In this document: piece by piece, positions 18,503 through 26,277 of the stretch | Numbering within the stretch: position 1 is the first letter of the stretch | How the letters are laid out: the number at the start of each line of letters is the position of its first letter | Source: Mesorhizobium sp. WSM4313 | GTDB lineage: Bacteria > Pseudomonadota > Alphaproteobacteria > Rhizobiales > Rhizobiaceae | DNA: 64,000 nt | Direction of reading: 5' to 3' | Assembly (NCBI RefSeq): GCF_002294725.1 | Contig: NZ_NSFT01000010.1 | Coordinates: 150,472-214,471, forward strand | Notes under the pieces: model-generated | Seen by the model: only the letters and a program-made list of their open reading frames with translations | Told to the model about the DNA's origin: nothing | Databases searched by the model: none | Position numbers and translations under genes: made by a program

Positions 18503-19237
18503 ATGGGAAAGCTCGACGGTAAGGTTGCAGTCGTCACGGGTGGATCGAGCGGCATGGCGCTGGCGAGCGCCAAGCGGTTCGTTGAAGAAGGCGCCTATGT
18601 CTTCATCACGGGTCGGAAACAACAGGCGCTCGATGAGGCTGTCAAGGCGATTGGCCGGAACGTAACCGGCGTGCGCGGCGACGCGGCCAATCTCGACGAT
18701 CTCGACCGCCTGTTCGACACGGTGAAACGGGAAAAGGGCAAGATCGACGTCCTGTATGCGAGCGCCGGCATGGGCGAAGCCGTCCCGCTGGGCGAGATTA
18801 CCGAGCAGCATTTCGATGCGACCTTCGGCCTGAATACGCGCGGCACGCTGTTCACGGTGCAAAAGGCGTTGCCGCTGTTCAACGATGGCGGCTCTATCTT
18901 CATGACCGGATCAGTTGCTTCGCTGAAAGGTTTCCCCGGCTACAGCGTGTATGCGGCGAGCAAGGCAGCGTTGCATGCATTCGCCCGCGGGTGGCTCAAC
19001 GAGCTGAAGGGCAGGAATATCCGGGTGAACGTGCTGCACCCGGGGCCGATCGCCACACCGATGCAGGACCAAGTTCTCACCGAGGAGGCGAAGCGGATGT
19101 TCGAGTCCCTGATCCCGCGGGGAAAGATGGGGCGTCCTGAGGAAATTGCGGCGGCCGCGCTGTTTCTGGCGTCAGACGATTCGAGCTTCGTGAATGGGCT
19201 GGAGCTGTCTGTCGACGGCGGCTTCTCGGCGATCTGA
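18503..19237 (+). CDS. SDR family oxidoreductase
   Basis: The 244-residue protein (ATG at 18503 after AAAGGA) has TGGSSGMAL in place of the usual TGxxxGIG, YASAGMG at the NNAG position, catalytic Ser in TGSVAS, and YAASK. VDGGF ends the fold. It is a classical SDR, with a methionine-alanine variation in the glycine motif that could affect cofactor preference. It is first in a row with a reductase-like gene and an SRPBCC gene, and divergent from a LysR. Confidence 0.88.
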   Translation: MGKLDGKVAVVTGGSSGMALASAKRFVEEGAYVFITGRKQQALDEAVKAIGRNVTGVRGDAANLDDLDRLFDTVKREKGKIDVLYASAGMGEAVPLGEITEQHFDATFGLNTRGTLFTVQKALPLFNDGGSIFMTGSVASLKGFPGYSVYAASKAALHAFARGWLNELKGRNIRVNVLHPGPIATPMQDQVLTEEAKRMFESLIPRGKMGRPEEIAAAALFLASDDSSFVNGLELSVDGGFSAI

Positions 19238-19279
19238 AAGGCCGGGAAATCCAATATCAACACGGATCGGAGAAGCATT

Positions 19280-19879
19280 GTGAGCTATGCAATTGTAGGA
19301 TTCGGTGCGGTAGGCCAGGCCCTCGCCCGCGCCTTCGCCCGCAAGAACATCGGCGTGACCGTCGCGAGCCGCCAGCCGCCCGAGGCATTGGCGCCGCAGG
19401 CTCGAGCGATTGGACCCACGGTAGTCGCCAAGTCGCTGCGGGAAGCACTCGAGGCCGACACAATCATCTTGGCGGTCCCTTTCGGGGAGCATCGCGAGGT
19501 TGCGAAGGGCCTGCCGAGCTGGAACGGCAAGACGGTCATCGACGCGATGAATGCGTTTCCTGTACCTGAAGAGCTGGACAGCCTCCCGTCCTCCGCCTTC
19601 GTGGCGAAGTCATTCACCGGCGCCAAGTTCGTGAAAGGCTTCAATCACCTCATTGCGGCCACCCTGGCTGCCGATCCGGTCGTCGAGGGCGGCCACCGGG
19701 TGGTCTTCCTGTCGAGCGACGACGAGGACGCGACCGCTCCCGTAGCGGCCTTGGCCAAACAACTCGGGTTCGCACCGGTCAAGCTGGGAAGGCTCAACGA
19801 GGGCGGCGCGCTGGTGCACGCACGCGGCCGCATCTGGGGCCGGCTCATCTTCCAGGATTTGTTCAAGAAGGAGCAGTAA
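19280..19879 (+). CDS. NADPH-dependent F420 reductase-like Rossmann protein
   Basis: This 199-residue protein starts at a GTG and opens with YAIVGFGAVGQALARAF, an N-terminal Rossmann motif. ILAVPFGEHREVA and NHLIAATL follow, the pattern of the NADP oxidoreductase coenzyme-F420-dependent family. In bacteria such proteins are NAD(P)-binding reductases of unclear substrate. It lies 42 bases after the SDR gene in the same direction. Confidence 0.82.
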   Translation: MSYAIVGFGAVGQALARAFARKNIGVTVASRQPPEALAPQARAIGPTVVAKSLREALEADTIILAVPFGEHREVAKGLPSWNGKTVIDAMNAFPVPEELDSLPSSAFVAKSFTGAKFVKGFNHLIAATLAADPVVEGGHRVVFLSSDDEDATAPVAALAKQLGFAPVKLGRLNEGGALVHARGRIWGRLIFQDLFKKEQ

Positions 19880-19882
19880 TCG

Positions 19883-20385
19883 GTGTACGACCGTGTGATT
19901 TGGCCCGAGAAGCACGACCCCAAAACGTCGGCGATCTATGCGCTCAACGACATCGACGTGAAAGCGCCCCCAGAAGTGGTATGGAAGCTGCTGGTCGATG
20001 CTGAGAACTGGTCGAGCTACTTTCCTCCTGAAGACCAGGTCAAAATCCTGAGCGGCGAAAGGGAATTGGCGCGCGGGACCAATACAGCCGAGTGACCGTC
20101 GGATTCCCGATGAGCCTGGTTGTTACGGAGTGCGAGCCCTTCCGCCGACTTGCGTGGGCAACGACTGTCGATGGTGATGACACCGGCTCGAGCGCGTACC
20201 ATGGCTGGGTCATCACTCCCACGGATGATGGCTGCCACGTGCTGACCGAGGAAACGCAACAGGGGCCTTGGTTCCTTGAAGAACTCGGGCGCAAGCATCC
20301 TGGTGGGCTCTATCGCTATCACCAGGAATGGATCGAACGCCTCGCCGGCGCGGCGGAGGCGAAAGTAGAAGTCAAGGCAGGTTAA
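19883..20385 (+). pseudogene. SRPBCC family protein, single-base frameshift
   Basis: Two frames make one protein. The first (GTG 19883 to a stop at 20095) gives the N-terminal half (NDIDVKAPPEVVWKLLVD, typical of SRPBCC lipid/ligand-binding folds). The second continues from the same place (YSRVTVGFPMSLVV through to the stop at 20385). The break is near 20079, where an AA run follows ACC; one extra A would restore a single frame of about 167 residues. It is either a recent null mutation or an assembly error. It follows the reductase gene by 3 bases. Confidence 0.75.
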
Positions 20386-20561
20386 CCTGCGGGTCCTTAG
20401 GCTTGGGCTGCCCAGCGCCTCAGCACATTGAGCGGACAGAGAAACATTGTGCGCCTTCGAGCGCTTCATCCGCTCCTTGGGGACTGTCCACACCGCGGGC
20501 CCTTCCAAGGAAGGCAGCCAGTTCGACGAGGTCTAGCCCGGTCACCAAGTCGCTGGCCGGC

Positions 20562-21308
20562 TCAGATCTCGAGCAGCGCATAGGGCCGGCCCGTCGGCTT
20601 CGCGACGTGCATGGCGACATTGTAGACTTTCGCGCCGCCGGGAGTTTGACCTTCGAAGGTGCCTCGATGCGCGTGACCGTGCACGACGGCGCTCACCTTG
20701 AACCGGTCGATCGTTTCGGCCAGCCGGGAAGAGCCGAGGAACGGGAAGATTTCAGGCGGCTCGCCAGCGACCGTTTCCACGATCGGGGCGTAGTGAAGCA
20801 CAACAAGTGTCCGCTTGGCGCGGACTTGCCGCATGGCATTTTCCAGCCGCATCGCCTCGCTGACGCTCTCGGCCACCATGGCCTTGATTGCCGGCTCACC
20901 GAAGGACCCGAGCATCCTCGAGCCGAACCCGCCAACAAAACCTTTGACGCCGACAAAGCCAACTTCCATCAGTTCTGTCGCCTGTCCGTCGAGGAGGTAA
21001 ACGCCGGCCTGGCGAAGTGTCGCCGCTATCTGCTCGGCGCAACCAGATTCGTAGTCGTGGTTGCCGAGCACCGCGACCACGGGAATCGAGCAGGCCCGGA
21101 GATCCTCCGCCAAAAGCTCGGCCTCCTTCGGCTTACCGAGATTGGTGAGGTCGCCGGTAAGCACCAGGACGTCGGCTTCGCGCGAAACCTCGCCGAACAG
21201 GTCGCGATGGGAGGTCTGGGCATCTTCCTGAACGTGCAGATCGCCCACCGCGGCGACTTTGATTTTGCCGTTTCCGCTCGTTTTGCTTGCCCTGCTTTGT
21301 TCAGCCAT
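20562..21308 (-). CDS. Metallophosphoesterase
   Basis: The 248-residue protein (ATG at 21308) has the calcineurin-like metal motifs in order: GDLH (residues about 23-26), GDLTN, GNHDYESG, and the late histidines HYAP and HGHAH. These coordinate two metal ions for phosphoester hydrolysis. The start overlaps the end of the nucleotidyltransferase gene by 8 bases, so the two are translationally coupled. The operon promoter is an EcfG-type site at 22147-22171, suggesting stress induction. Confidence 0.88.
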   Translation of the reverse strand: MAEQSRASKTSGNGKIKVAAVGDLHVQEDAQTSHRDLFGEVSREADVLVLTGDLTNLGKPKEAELLAEDLRACSIPVVAVLGNHDYESGCAEQIAATLRQAGVYLLDGQATELMEVGFVGVKGFVGGFGSRMLGSFGEPAIKAMVAESVSEAMRLENAMRQVRAKRTLVVLHYAPIVETVAGEPPEIFPFLGSSRLAETIDRFKVSAVVHGHAHRGTFEGQTPGGAKVYNVAMHVAKPTGRPYALLEI

Positions 21309-22107
21309 CGTGAAATTCTCCAACGCCGCCGACACCGGCAAAGCCCCATTCCTTGACATCGATCTCGTAGTCGACCTGCGACAGCAGTCGACCGCGGCAG
21401 ATCTTCATCCTCGGTGAAGGCAATTGCCGCTGCCTGGCGAGCCGGTCGAGCAGATCGTCAAGCAACCAGTCGGGAATGCGGTCGCGTTCGCTGGGATAGA
21501 TCCAGCGGAAATTCAGCAACTGCATCAGCAGCACCTCCCAGTGAATGTCGAGATAAGACAGCAGCCTTTGCCAGTCGATCTGCTCATGTGCCTTGAGGAT
21601 GGTATGGGCGATATCGGCGCCGTCGTGCCGTCCCCTGTCCTGGATGAAGCATTTCGACCAGATAAGTTCCGTAGGTCCGATGATCCTGACGCGGCTGCCC
21701 AGCAGCTCGACCTGCCGGGCATGCTCCAGCCACTGGTCCTCGACCTGCATGGTGCCGTTGGCGGAAGCAAAGATCACGTCGAAGAAATGCGGACCTTCGA
21801 AGACCTTCCCCAGCCAGCGATCGTCCTCGATCACGACGGCGTAGCCGATATCCTTGAAATGGGCGAGGATGCGCGGACAATCGCCTGCCTTGCAGAAGAT
21901 ATCGAGGTCCTTGGTCTGGCGCACGACGCCGGTATAGGCGCTCACCGCATATGTCCCGGCAACCAGAAAAGGAATGTCGGTGGCGGCGAGCTCGCGGATC
22001 GCGTGCGTATAGAAAGCTTCCGCCTCCGCGCTCTTCAGCGTCGGCTCCGCCTTGGCGTCGATCACAGGCAGCGTCGCCAGCACGCCCGGCAACTCGTCAT
22101 CGGCCAT
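21301..22107 (-). CDS. Nucleotidyltransferase-fold protein
   Basis: The 268-residue protein (ATG at 22107; a TTG at 22128 is possible) has the nucleotidyltransferase pattern FLVAGTYAVSAYTG followed by RQTKDLDIFC, where the two aspartates are the metal ligands. Such domains occur in MNT-type antitoxins and uncharacterised nucleotidyltransferases. The C-terminal half is helical and tryptophan-rich. It heads the operon with the metallophosphoesterase behind an EcfG-type promoter; the ATG at 22107 leaves a leader of about 33 bases. Confidence 0.75.
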   Translation of the reverse strand: MADDELPGVLATLPVIDAKAEPTLKSAEAEAFYTHAIRELAATDIPFLVAGTYAVSAYTGVVRQTKDLDIFCKAGDCPRILAHFKDIGYAVVIEDDRWLGKVFEGPHFFDVIFASANGTMQVEDQWLEHARQVELLGSRVRIIGPTELIWSKCFIQDRGRHDGADIAHTILKAHEQIDWQRLLSYLDIHWEVLLMQLLNFRWIYPSERDRIPDWLLDDLLDRLARQRQLPSPRMKICRGRLLSQVDYEIDVKEWGFAGVGGVGEFHDG

Positions 22108-22146
22108 CGACCGTTGCTCCGAGCTCAAATCTTCATCCGGGATGTA

Positions 22147-22171
22147 AACAGCAACCTGACCGGCTGGTTCC
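22147..22171 (-). promoter_or_regulatory. EcfG-type promoter (GGAAC-N17-GTT) for nucleotidyltransferase operon
   Basis: On the minus strand GGAAC (22171-22167) is followed after 17 bases by GTT (22149-22147), 40 bases before the ATG at 22107. It is the leftmost exact site found in the window. Confidence 0.65.
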
Positions 22172-22200
22172 GTCGCCGGCGACTGTGGGTGAGCCTCACC

Positions 22201-22362
22201 TCAGTCCCCTTGCTTGCGGTATAGGCGCTCGGTTGCACGATCGCTCTCGCGGCGTTCGGCCGGTCCTCGGTGCCGGCGAGTCAAAAGAGCATAAACGAGC
22301 ACGAGCAGGAGAATAATCGGCCCGCCGATCACGACGAAGGCCCACAGATCGATGCCGAACAT
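22201..22362 (-). CDS. Small single-pass membrane protein (53 aa)
   Basis: The frame runs from an ATG at 22362 (GGAAGGAAA just upstream) to a stop at 22201. It starts MFGIDLWAFVVIGGPIILLL, one transmembrane helix, and ends in a charged tail (RRHRGPAERRESDRATE). The protein would sit in the inner membrane with the tail in the cytoplasm. An exact EcfG-type promoter lies 41 bases upstream of the start. The family is unknown, though similar short proteins are common in rhizobia. Confidence 0.7.
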   Translation of the reverse strand: MFGIDLWAFVVIGGPIILLLVLVYALLTRRHRGPAERRESDRATERLYRKQGD

Positions 22363-22402
22363 GGCTTTTCCTTCCCGGTTGGAGGCGGTCGGTCGTCCGG
22401 CT

Positions 22403-22427
22403 AACCGAGTTGGCGGCCAAATGTTCC
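22403..22427 (-). promoter_or_regulatory. EcfG-type promoter for small membrane protein
   Basis: Minus-strand GGAAC (22427-22423), 17 bases, GTT (22405-22403). The predicted transcript start leaves about 34 bases of leader before the ATG at 22362. Confidence 0.7.
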
Positions 22428-22496
22428 GCCCGCCGTCCCTGCGAGGCGACAGTCAAGCCGATCTCGTTTCACGGCCGTACCCTTGCTCGACGAGAC

Positions 22497-22521
22497 GGAA
22501 CGTAGCGGTCGCGTCCATGTT
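22497..22521 (+). promoter_or_regulatory. EcfG-type promoter without an adjacent gene
   Basis: GGAAC (22497-22501), 17 bases, GTT (22519-22521). The next convincing gene (DUF982, start 22746) is 220 bases away, and a strong inverted repeat lies between. The 22363-22745 gap therefore holds two opposed promoters and a hairpin but no clear protein gene; a small RNA or long leader is possible. Confidence 0.5.
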
Positions 22522-22596
22522 TACTGAAGAAGCGCGCTTTCCATGGAGAATGGGATCGCTAAAGGCCTTCCGCAGGCATTGCGGAGCCAATTGAAA

Positions 22597-22643
22597 GCCC
22601 GGTCTGCTTATCCTCGTTGGTGACACAGGAGCGCAGACCGGGC
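22597..22643. repeat. Perfect 11-bp inverted repeat with 25-base loop
   Basis: GCCCGGTCTGC (22597-22607) and GCAGACCGGGC (22633-22643) are perfect complements. The structure lies downstream of the orphan EcfG-type promoter and upstream of the DUF982 gene. It may be a terminator for a short RNA or a leader structure; no U-tract follows. Confidence 0.55.
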
Positions 22644-22745
22644 CTGCCTCGGTGAGGGAACTAAGGCCGCCGCAGTCTGCGCCACGATCGGTCGCGCCGC
22701 CTTAACATAGGTTGTTGTCGCAAACGCCGATTGAAGGATGATGCC

Positions 22746-23039
22746 GTGTCCGATCACCGTTTCAGCGGCAAAGCGGCCATGCGCTATCGCAGCAAACGTT
22801 TTCGCAAACCGGTCGTGGTGCAGCCAGGTCGCATCGACCGTGACCGCGTCGTCGTGTCGGTGCTGGATGCGGCTGACGTGCTTTTGCACGATTGGCCCAA
22901 GCCTCATTTGAGGACACGGCACCGCGCGATCCAGGCCTGCCTTGCGGTGTTGCGCAATCAGGAGCCGCCAAGGGTCACACGCCAGGCTTTCATCGCTGCT
23001 GCCGAGGACGCCAGAATATTGCTTGGCGACCAGAGCTGA
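22746..23039 (+). CDS. DUF982 domain protein (97 aa)
   Basis: The GTG at 22746 has GAAGGA upstream; a TTG at 22731 is in frame but unlikely. The sequence has the DUF982 pattern: FRKPVVVQPG, VVSVLDAADVLLHDWP, HRAIQACLAVL, and FIAAAEDARILL. The family is largely confined to rhizobia and relatives and has no known function. TTAACATAGG, which also occurs before the Crp-family gene, lies 44 bases upstream. Confidence 0.8.
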   Translation: MSDHRFSGKAAMRYRSKRFRKPVVVQPGRIDRDRVVVSVLDAADVLLHDWPKPHLRTRHRAIQACLAVLRNQEPPRVTRQAFIAAAEDARILLGDQS

Positions 23040-23245
23040 GATCAGACGCATCCCGGGTCCGCCATGGGCGAGCCGAGATTTTGCCCGCCCCGATCTGAGC
23101 CAGCAGCCCAGCGGGATCGTTCCAGCAAAAAGGCGGCTCCCCGCGATGGCCATGCCGTTTCTCCGATCAGGCGCTCGGTACGCCGGCGGGTGCGAGGGGG
23201 GACTCCCGAACCGCACCGAGCCGCATGTTCCGTGCAGCGGCCGAC

Positions 23246-23270
23246 GGAACGTTTACCGGCGGACGTTGTT
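23246..23270 (+). promoter_or_regulatory. EcfG-type promoter for DUF3606 gene
   Basis: GGAAC (23246-23250), 17 bases, GTT (23268-23270), 21 bases before the ATG at 23292. The leader is very short but still contains the AGGAGGA ribosome site. Confidence 0.6.
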
Positions 23271-23291
23271 CTTCAACCAGGAGGAACGGTG

Positions 23292-23480
23292 ATGGCCGAC
23301 GACAAGAACAAGCGCGATTTCCGCGACCGCGACCGCGTATCGGGCGATGAGGAATATGAGGTCGCGTATTTCGCACGGAAATTCCAGCTGACGATGCCCG
23401 AAGCCCGGGAGCTTATTCGCAAACACGGCAATGACCGCGCGACGCTGGAGCGCGAAGCCAAGGCGCTTGGTTCCCGTTAA
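23292..23480 (+). CDS. DUF3606 domain protein (62 aa)
   Basis: Preceded by CCAGGAGGAACGGTG, the ATG at 23292 starts a 62-residue hydrophilic protein. Its C-terminal 35 residues match DUF3606 (LTMPEARELIRKHGNDRATL), a short helix-loop-helix of unknown role. The 53-residue protein at 61098 has a similar end, and both have EcfG-type promoters. Probably a cytoplasmic stress-induced protein. Confidence 0.82.
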   Translation: MADDKNKRDFRDRDRVSGDEEYEVAYFARKFQLTMPEARELIRKHGNDRATLEREAKALGSR

Positions 23481-23700
23481 GCCGGAATCACCTGGCGCGG
23501 ATGCGTCTGGCTGAAGCCGCCGGCGAAGGGAATGCGCGCGCAAAGCCAGTGTGATTGACCGAAGCGCCAACGCCTCCAGACGTGTCGTTGTAGCGCTTCA
23601 AAGAATTTCCACCTCCCTCTCATGGGTTAATGCGCGACCGCGAGACCGGGAGCATTCGTTGGCTGCAAGAGAAATAAAGCGCGGCTTAGGGAGGTGCGGC

Positions 23701-23907
23701 GTGATCAAATATCATCCTGTCCGTCTGAACGAACTCATCGAGCACTATATGGAAACGCGTTCCTCGCACCGCTCGCCGGTGTCGGTGGCCGCGGCCACGC
23801 GGGCCATCCTGACTGTCATGCCGGATTGCTCGATAGAGTCTCCTCAATTGAGCAACATGATCGCGCGGTCGGCCGTCAAGCACGGACACGCCGTCAGCTT
23901 CGATTGA
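23701..23907 (+). CDS. Hypothetical protein (68 aa)
   Basis: A GTG at 23701 follows GGGAGGTGCGGC, a strong ribosome site. The protein is soluble, with no recognised motif (VAAATRAILTVMPDCSIESP; NMIARSAVKHGHAVSFD). Its helix-strand makeup resembles short rhizobial proteins. A 13-base sequence (CATGGGTTAATGC, 23621-23633) that recurs at 30352 lies about 70 bases upstream. Function unknown. Confidence 0.6.
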   Translation: MIKYHPVRLNELIEHYMETRSSHRSPVSVAAATRAILTVMPDCSIESPQLSNMIARSAVKHGHAVSFD

Positions 23908-24400
23908 TGTCGGTCTAATCCGGCGAGGATCTCTCAAGGGGCCGCAAGGCCGGCGCGCCATGTCCAGCGGGTGACGCGCCGGATTGGTCGGCAGTGGGCT
24001 TGTCCAGCTGGGATTGGCAACACGAGAGGGGCGCGGCTGCGTCGTAGCCGGTGGCGGACACGCGCGGCAGCCGCTTCTCAGCGCTTGGCTCACGACGCAT
24101 GATCAATCGGCGGCTCCGGCCGTCGAGATCGGTCATGCCCATTTCGACGCGATCTTGACCAGGCGCTTCCAAGGCCTCGTGGCTGGCCGCGACGGGATCA
24201 ATAGCCGTGAAACCGAGCGCGAAAATCGCGGCTGTGGTATCCTGCTCAGGAAAATACGCGTCTCCAGGATGGTGCGCGAGCATCGGCGACTTTCTCGTCG
24301 ATATGCGCTTCCTGCGCGCAGTCGTCCGCGGCAAATGGAGATTAACATAGGTAAGGTCGTTGCCCGGTCGTTCTGTGTATCACGGACAAGAAGGATAAGG
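23908..24400. other. 493-base gap, no convincing gene
   Basis: Frames here lack ribosome sites and plausible composition. The only notable element is TTAACATAGGT at 24342-24352, identical over 11 bases to a site at 22702. It lies 50-60 bases before the Crp-family start, so it may be a promoter or operator element. No EcfG-type site was seen. Confidence 0.5.
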
Positions 24401-25144
24401 ATGAGGCGGCCTCTGATCCGGAAGCTCGAGAAGTTCACGCGGCTCTCGCAAGCCGACAAGGACATGCTGCTCAGAATAGCGGCGCAACGGGTTCGGCGTT
24501 TCGCTGCCCGCGAGGATATCATCCACGAGGGCGAGAAGCCCGAATTCATCAATCTGATCAGTGAGGGCTGGGCCTGCCGCTACAAGACCCTCCAAGACGG
24601 CCGCAGGCAGATCATCGCATTTTTTCTGCCTGGGGACCTGTGCGATCTGAATGTCTTCGTCCTGAAGGAAATGGACCATTCTATCGGCGCCATCACGCCG
24701 GTCGTGGTGTCGGAAATTTCGCGCACGGCCTTCGACGAGATGATGATCGGGCATCCGCGCATCACCCAGGCACTGTGGTGGGAATCGCTCGTCGCAGCGG
24801 CGATACAGCGCGAGTGGACGGTCAACCTCGGGCAGCGCGATGCACTGGAACGCATGGCACATTTATTGTGCGAGCTGTTCATCCGGCTGGAGGCCGCCGG
24901 CTGCACGAGCAATAGCAGTTGCGAGTTCCCGTTGACGCAGACGGAACTGGGCGAGACGCTGGGCATGTCGACGGTTCATGTGAATCGCACGCTGCAGGAG
25001 CTGCGCGCCTCGAACCTCATCGTGCTGAAGGACAGGACGCTGACCATTCCCAACCTTAAGGCATTGCAGGACGTCGCGCTGTTCAATCCCAATTATCTGC
25101 ATCTCGATCGCGAAGGCAGGCATCTCGATGCCAATGAAGAGTGA
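24401..25144 (+). CDS. Crp/Fnr family transcriptional regulator
   Basis: The 247-residue protein (ATG at 24401, AAGGATAAGG upstream) has a cyclic-nucleotide-binding-like beta barrel (REDIIHEGEKPEFINLISEG; FFLPGDLCDLNVF). A Crp-type helix-turn-helix follows (TQTELGETLGMSTVHVNRTL) near residues 185-205. No N-terminal cysteine cluster for iron-sulphur sensing is present, so it is not a classic FNR. It shares one base with the HWE kinase start, which makes them a coupled operon. It could link the kinase to redox or metabolic signals. Confidence 0.88.
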   Translation: MRRPLIRKLEKFTRLSQADKDMLLRIAAQRVRRFAAREDIIHEGEKPEFINLISEGWACRYKTLQDGRRQIIAFFLPGDLCDLNVFVLKEMDHSIGAITPVVVSEISRTAFDEMMIGHPRITQALWWESLVAAAIQREWTVNLGQRDALERMAHLLCELFIRLEAAGCTSNSSCEFPLTQTELGETLGMSTVHVNRTLQELRASNLIVLKDRTLTIPNLKALQDVALFNPNYLHLDREGRHLDANEE

Positions 25145-26214
25145 TGTCAAAGGGTCCGCCCAAAGAGCCGCTTGAACGCAGCCTGGCCGAGGTCCAGACG
25201 GCCCTGCACGAGCATGCGAGTGCCGAAGCCGGGCTGCGCGCAAGCGAGGAGAACCTGCAGGATTTCGGAGAGGCCGCCTCGGACGTGCTTTGGATTCGCA
25301 ACGCCGAGACGCTGCAGTGGGAATATCTGAGCCCGGCTTTCGACGCCATTTACGGCATGAGCCGTGAAAAGGCTCTGGCCGGCGACAACTTCGCCAGCTG
25401 GATCGACCTTGTCCTGCCTGAAGACCGCGAGCATGTGCTGGCCCAGATCGAGCGCATTCGCGACGGTGAAAGCGTCACCTTCGAATACCGGATATGCCGG
25501 CCGGCCGACAATGAGATACGCTGGCTGCGCAACGCCGATTTTCCGTTGCGCGATGAAGCGGGAAAGGTCGCCCAGATCGGGGGCATCGGTCACGACATCA
25601 CGCGTCAGAAGGAATGCGAGGAACAACACCAGGCCCGCTTCGCCGAATTGCAGCATCACGTGCGCAACACGCTGGCCGTCATCCGCTCGATCGTGCGGCG
25701 CACGATGGAGAGGAGCGAATCCCTGGACGAAGCCGCGGCCCATCTGGAAGGCCGCATCAACGCCTTCGCCCGGGTCCAGGCGGCCATCACACGCCGCCCG
25801 TCGATCGGTATCAGTCTGGCATTGATGGTGGCGGAAGAATTGCGTGCTGCGGGCGGCCGGGAAGGCGAGAACCTGACGATCGACGGTCCGCCCGTGACGC
25901 TTGCGCCCAAGGCCGCCGAGACAATGGGACTGGCCATCCACGAGTTAGCGACCAACGCCCTGAAATACGGAGCACTGTCTAGCCGCGCGGGCCGTATCGA
26001 CATCCAATGGCAGCTGGAAGAGGACCTGCTCCATTTCAAATGGATGGAGAGCGGATCCCACGATTTCAAACCCGTCGAGCGGCGCGGCTTCGGCTTGGAG
26101 GTTCTGGAGGGCACCTTGCCATACGAACTCGGAGCGACGGTGGACTTGCGGCTCGCTCCGAGCGGGCTCAATTTCACGGCTGCCATCCCGCTTGAGGCCA
26201 TCGGCGGCCAGTAG
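25144..26214 (+). CDS. PAS domain HWE-family sensor histidine kinase
   Basis: The 356-residue protein has a PAS domain at about residues 43-155 (DVLWIRNAETLQWEYLSPAF; PAC part GGIGHDITRQK). An HWE kinase core follows: phospho-acceptor region LQHHVRNTLAVI (His near 171), N box HELATNALKYGAL (Asn near 271) and the family-defining WME (residues 300-302). It has no membrane segment, so it is cytoplasmic. HWE kinases often phosphorylate PhyR-type regulators of the general stress response, which suits the surrounding genes. The cognate receiver is not adjacent; candidates are at 36511 and 38153. Confidence 0.88.
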   Translation: MSKGPPKEPLERSLAEVQTALHEHASAEAGLRASEENLQDFGEAASDVLWIRNAETLQWEYLSPAFDAIYGMSREKALAGDNFASWIDLVLPEDREHVLAQIERIRDGESVTFEYRICRPADNEIRWLRNADFPLRDEAGKVAQIGGIGHDITRQKECEEQHQARFAELQHHVRNTLAVIRSIVRRTMERSESLDEAAAHLEGRINAFARVQAAITRRPSIGISLALMVAEELRAAGGREGENLTIDGPPVTLAPKAAETMGLAIHELATNALKYGALSSRAGRIDIQWQLEEDLLHFKWMESGSHDFKPVERRGFGLEVLEGTLPYELGATVDLRLAPSGLNFTAAIPLEAIGGQ

Positions 26215-26277
26215 CACGACCACCACGGCTGTCGGCGACATGGTTGCCGCCCTTTCGAGATTATGCGCGATGACCCG

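Noticed and set aside
22543..22623. 26-codon + frame after the orphan EcfG-type promoter
   Set aside because: Weak ribosome site and overlap with the inverted repeat; a noncoding role is as likely.
23984..24400. Upstream extension of the Crp-family frame
   Set aside because: The extended part lacks family similarity; the ATG at 24401 has a good ribosome site and gives the usual Crp length.
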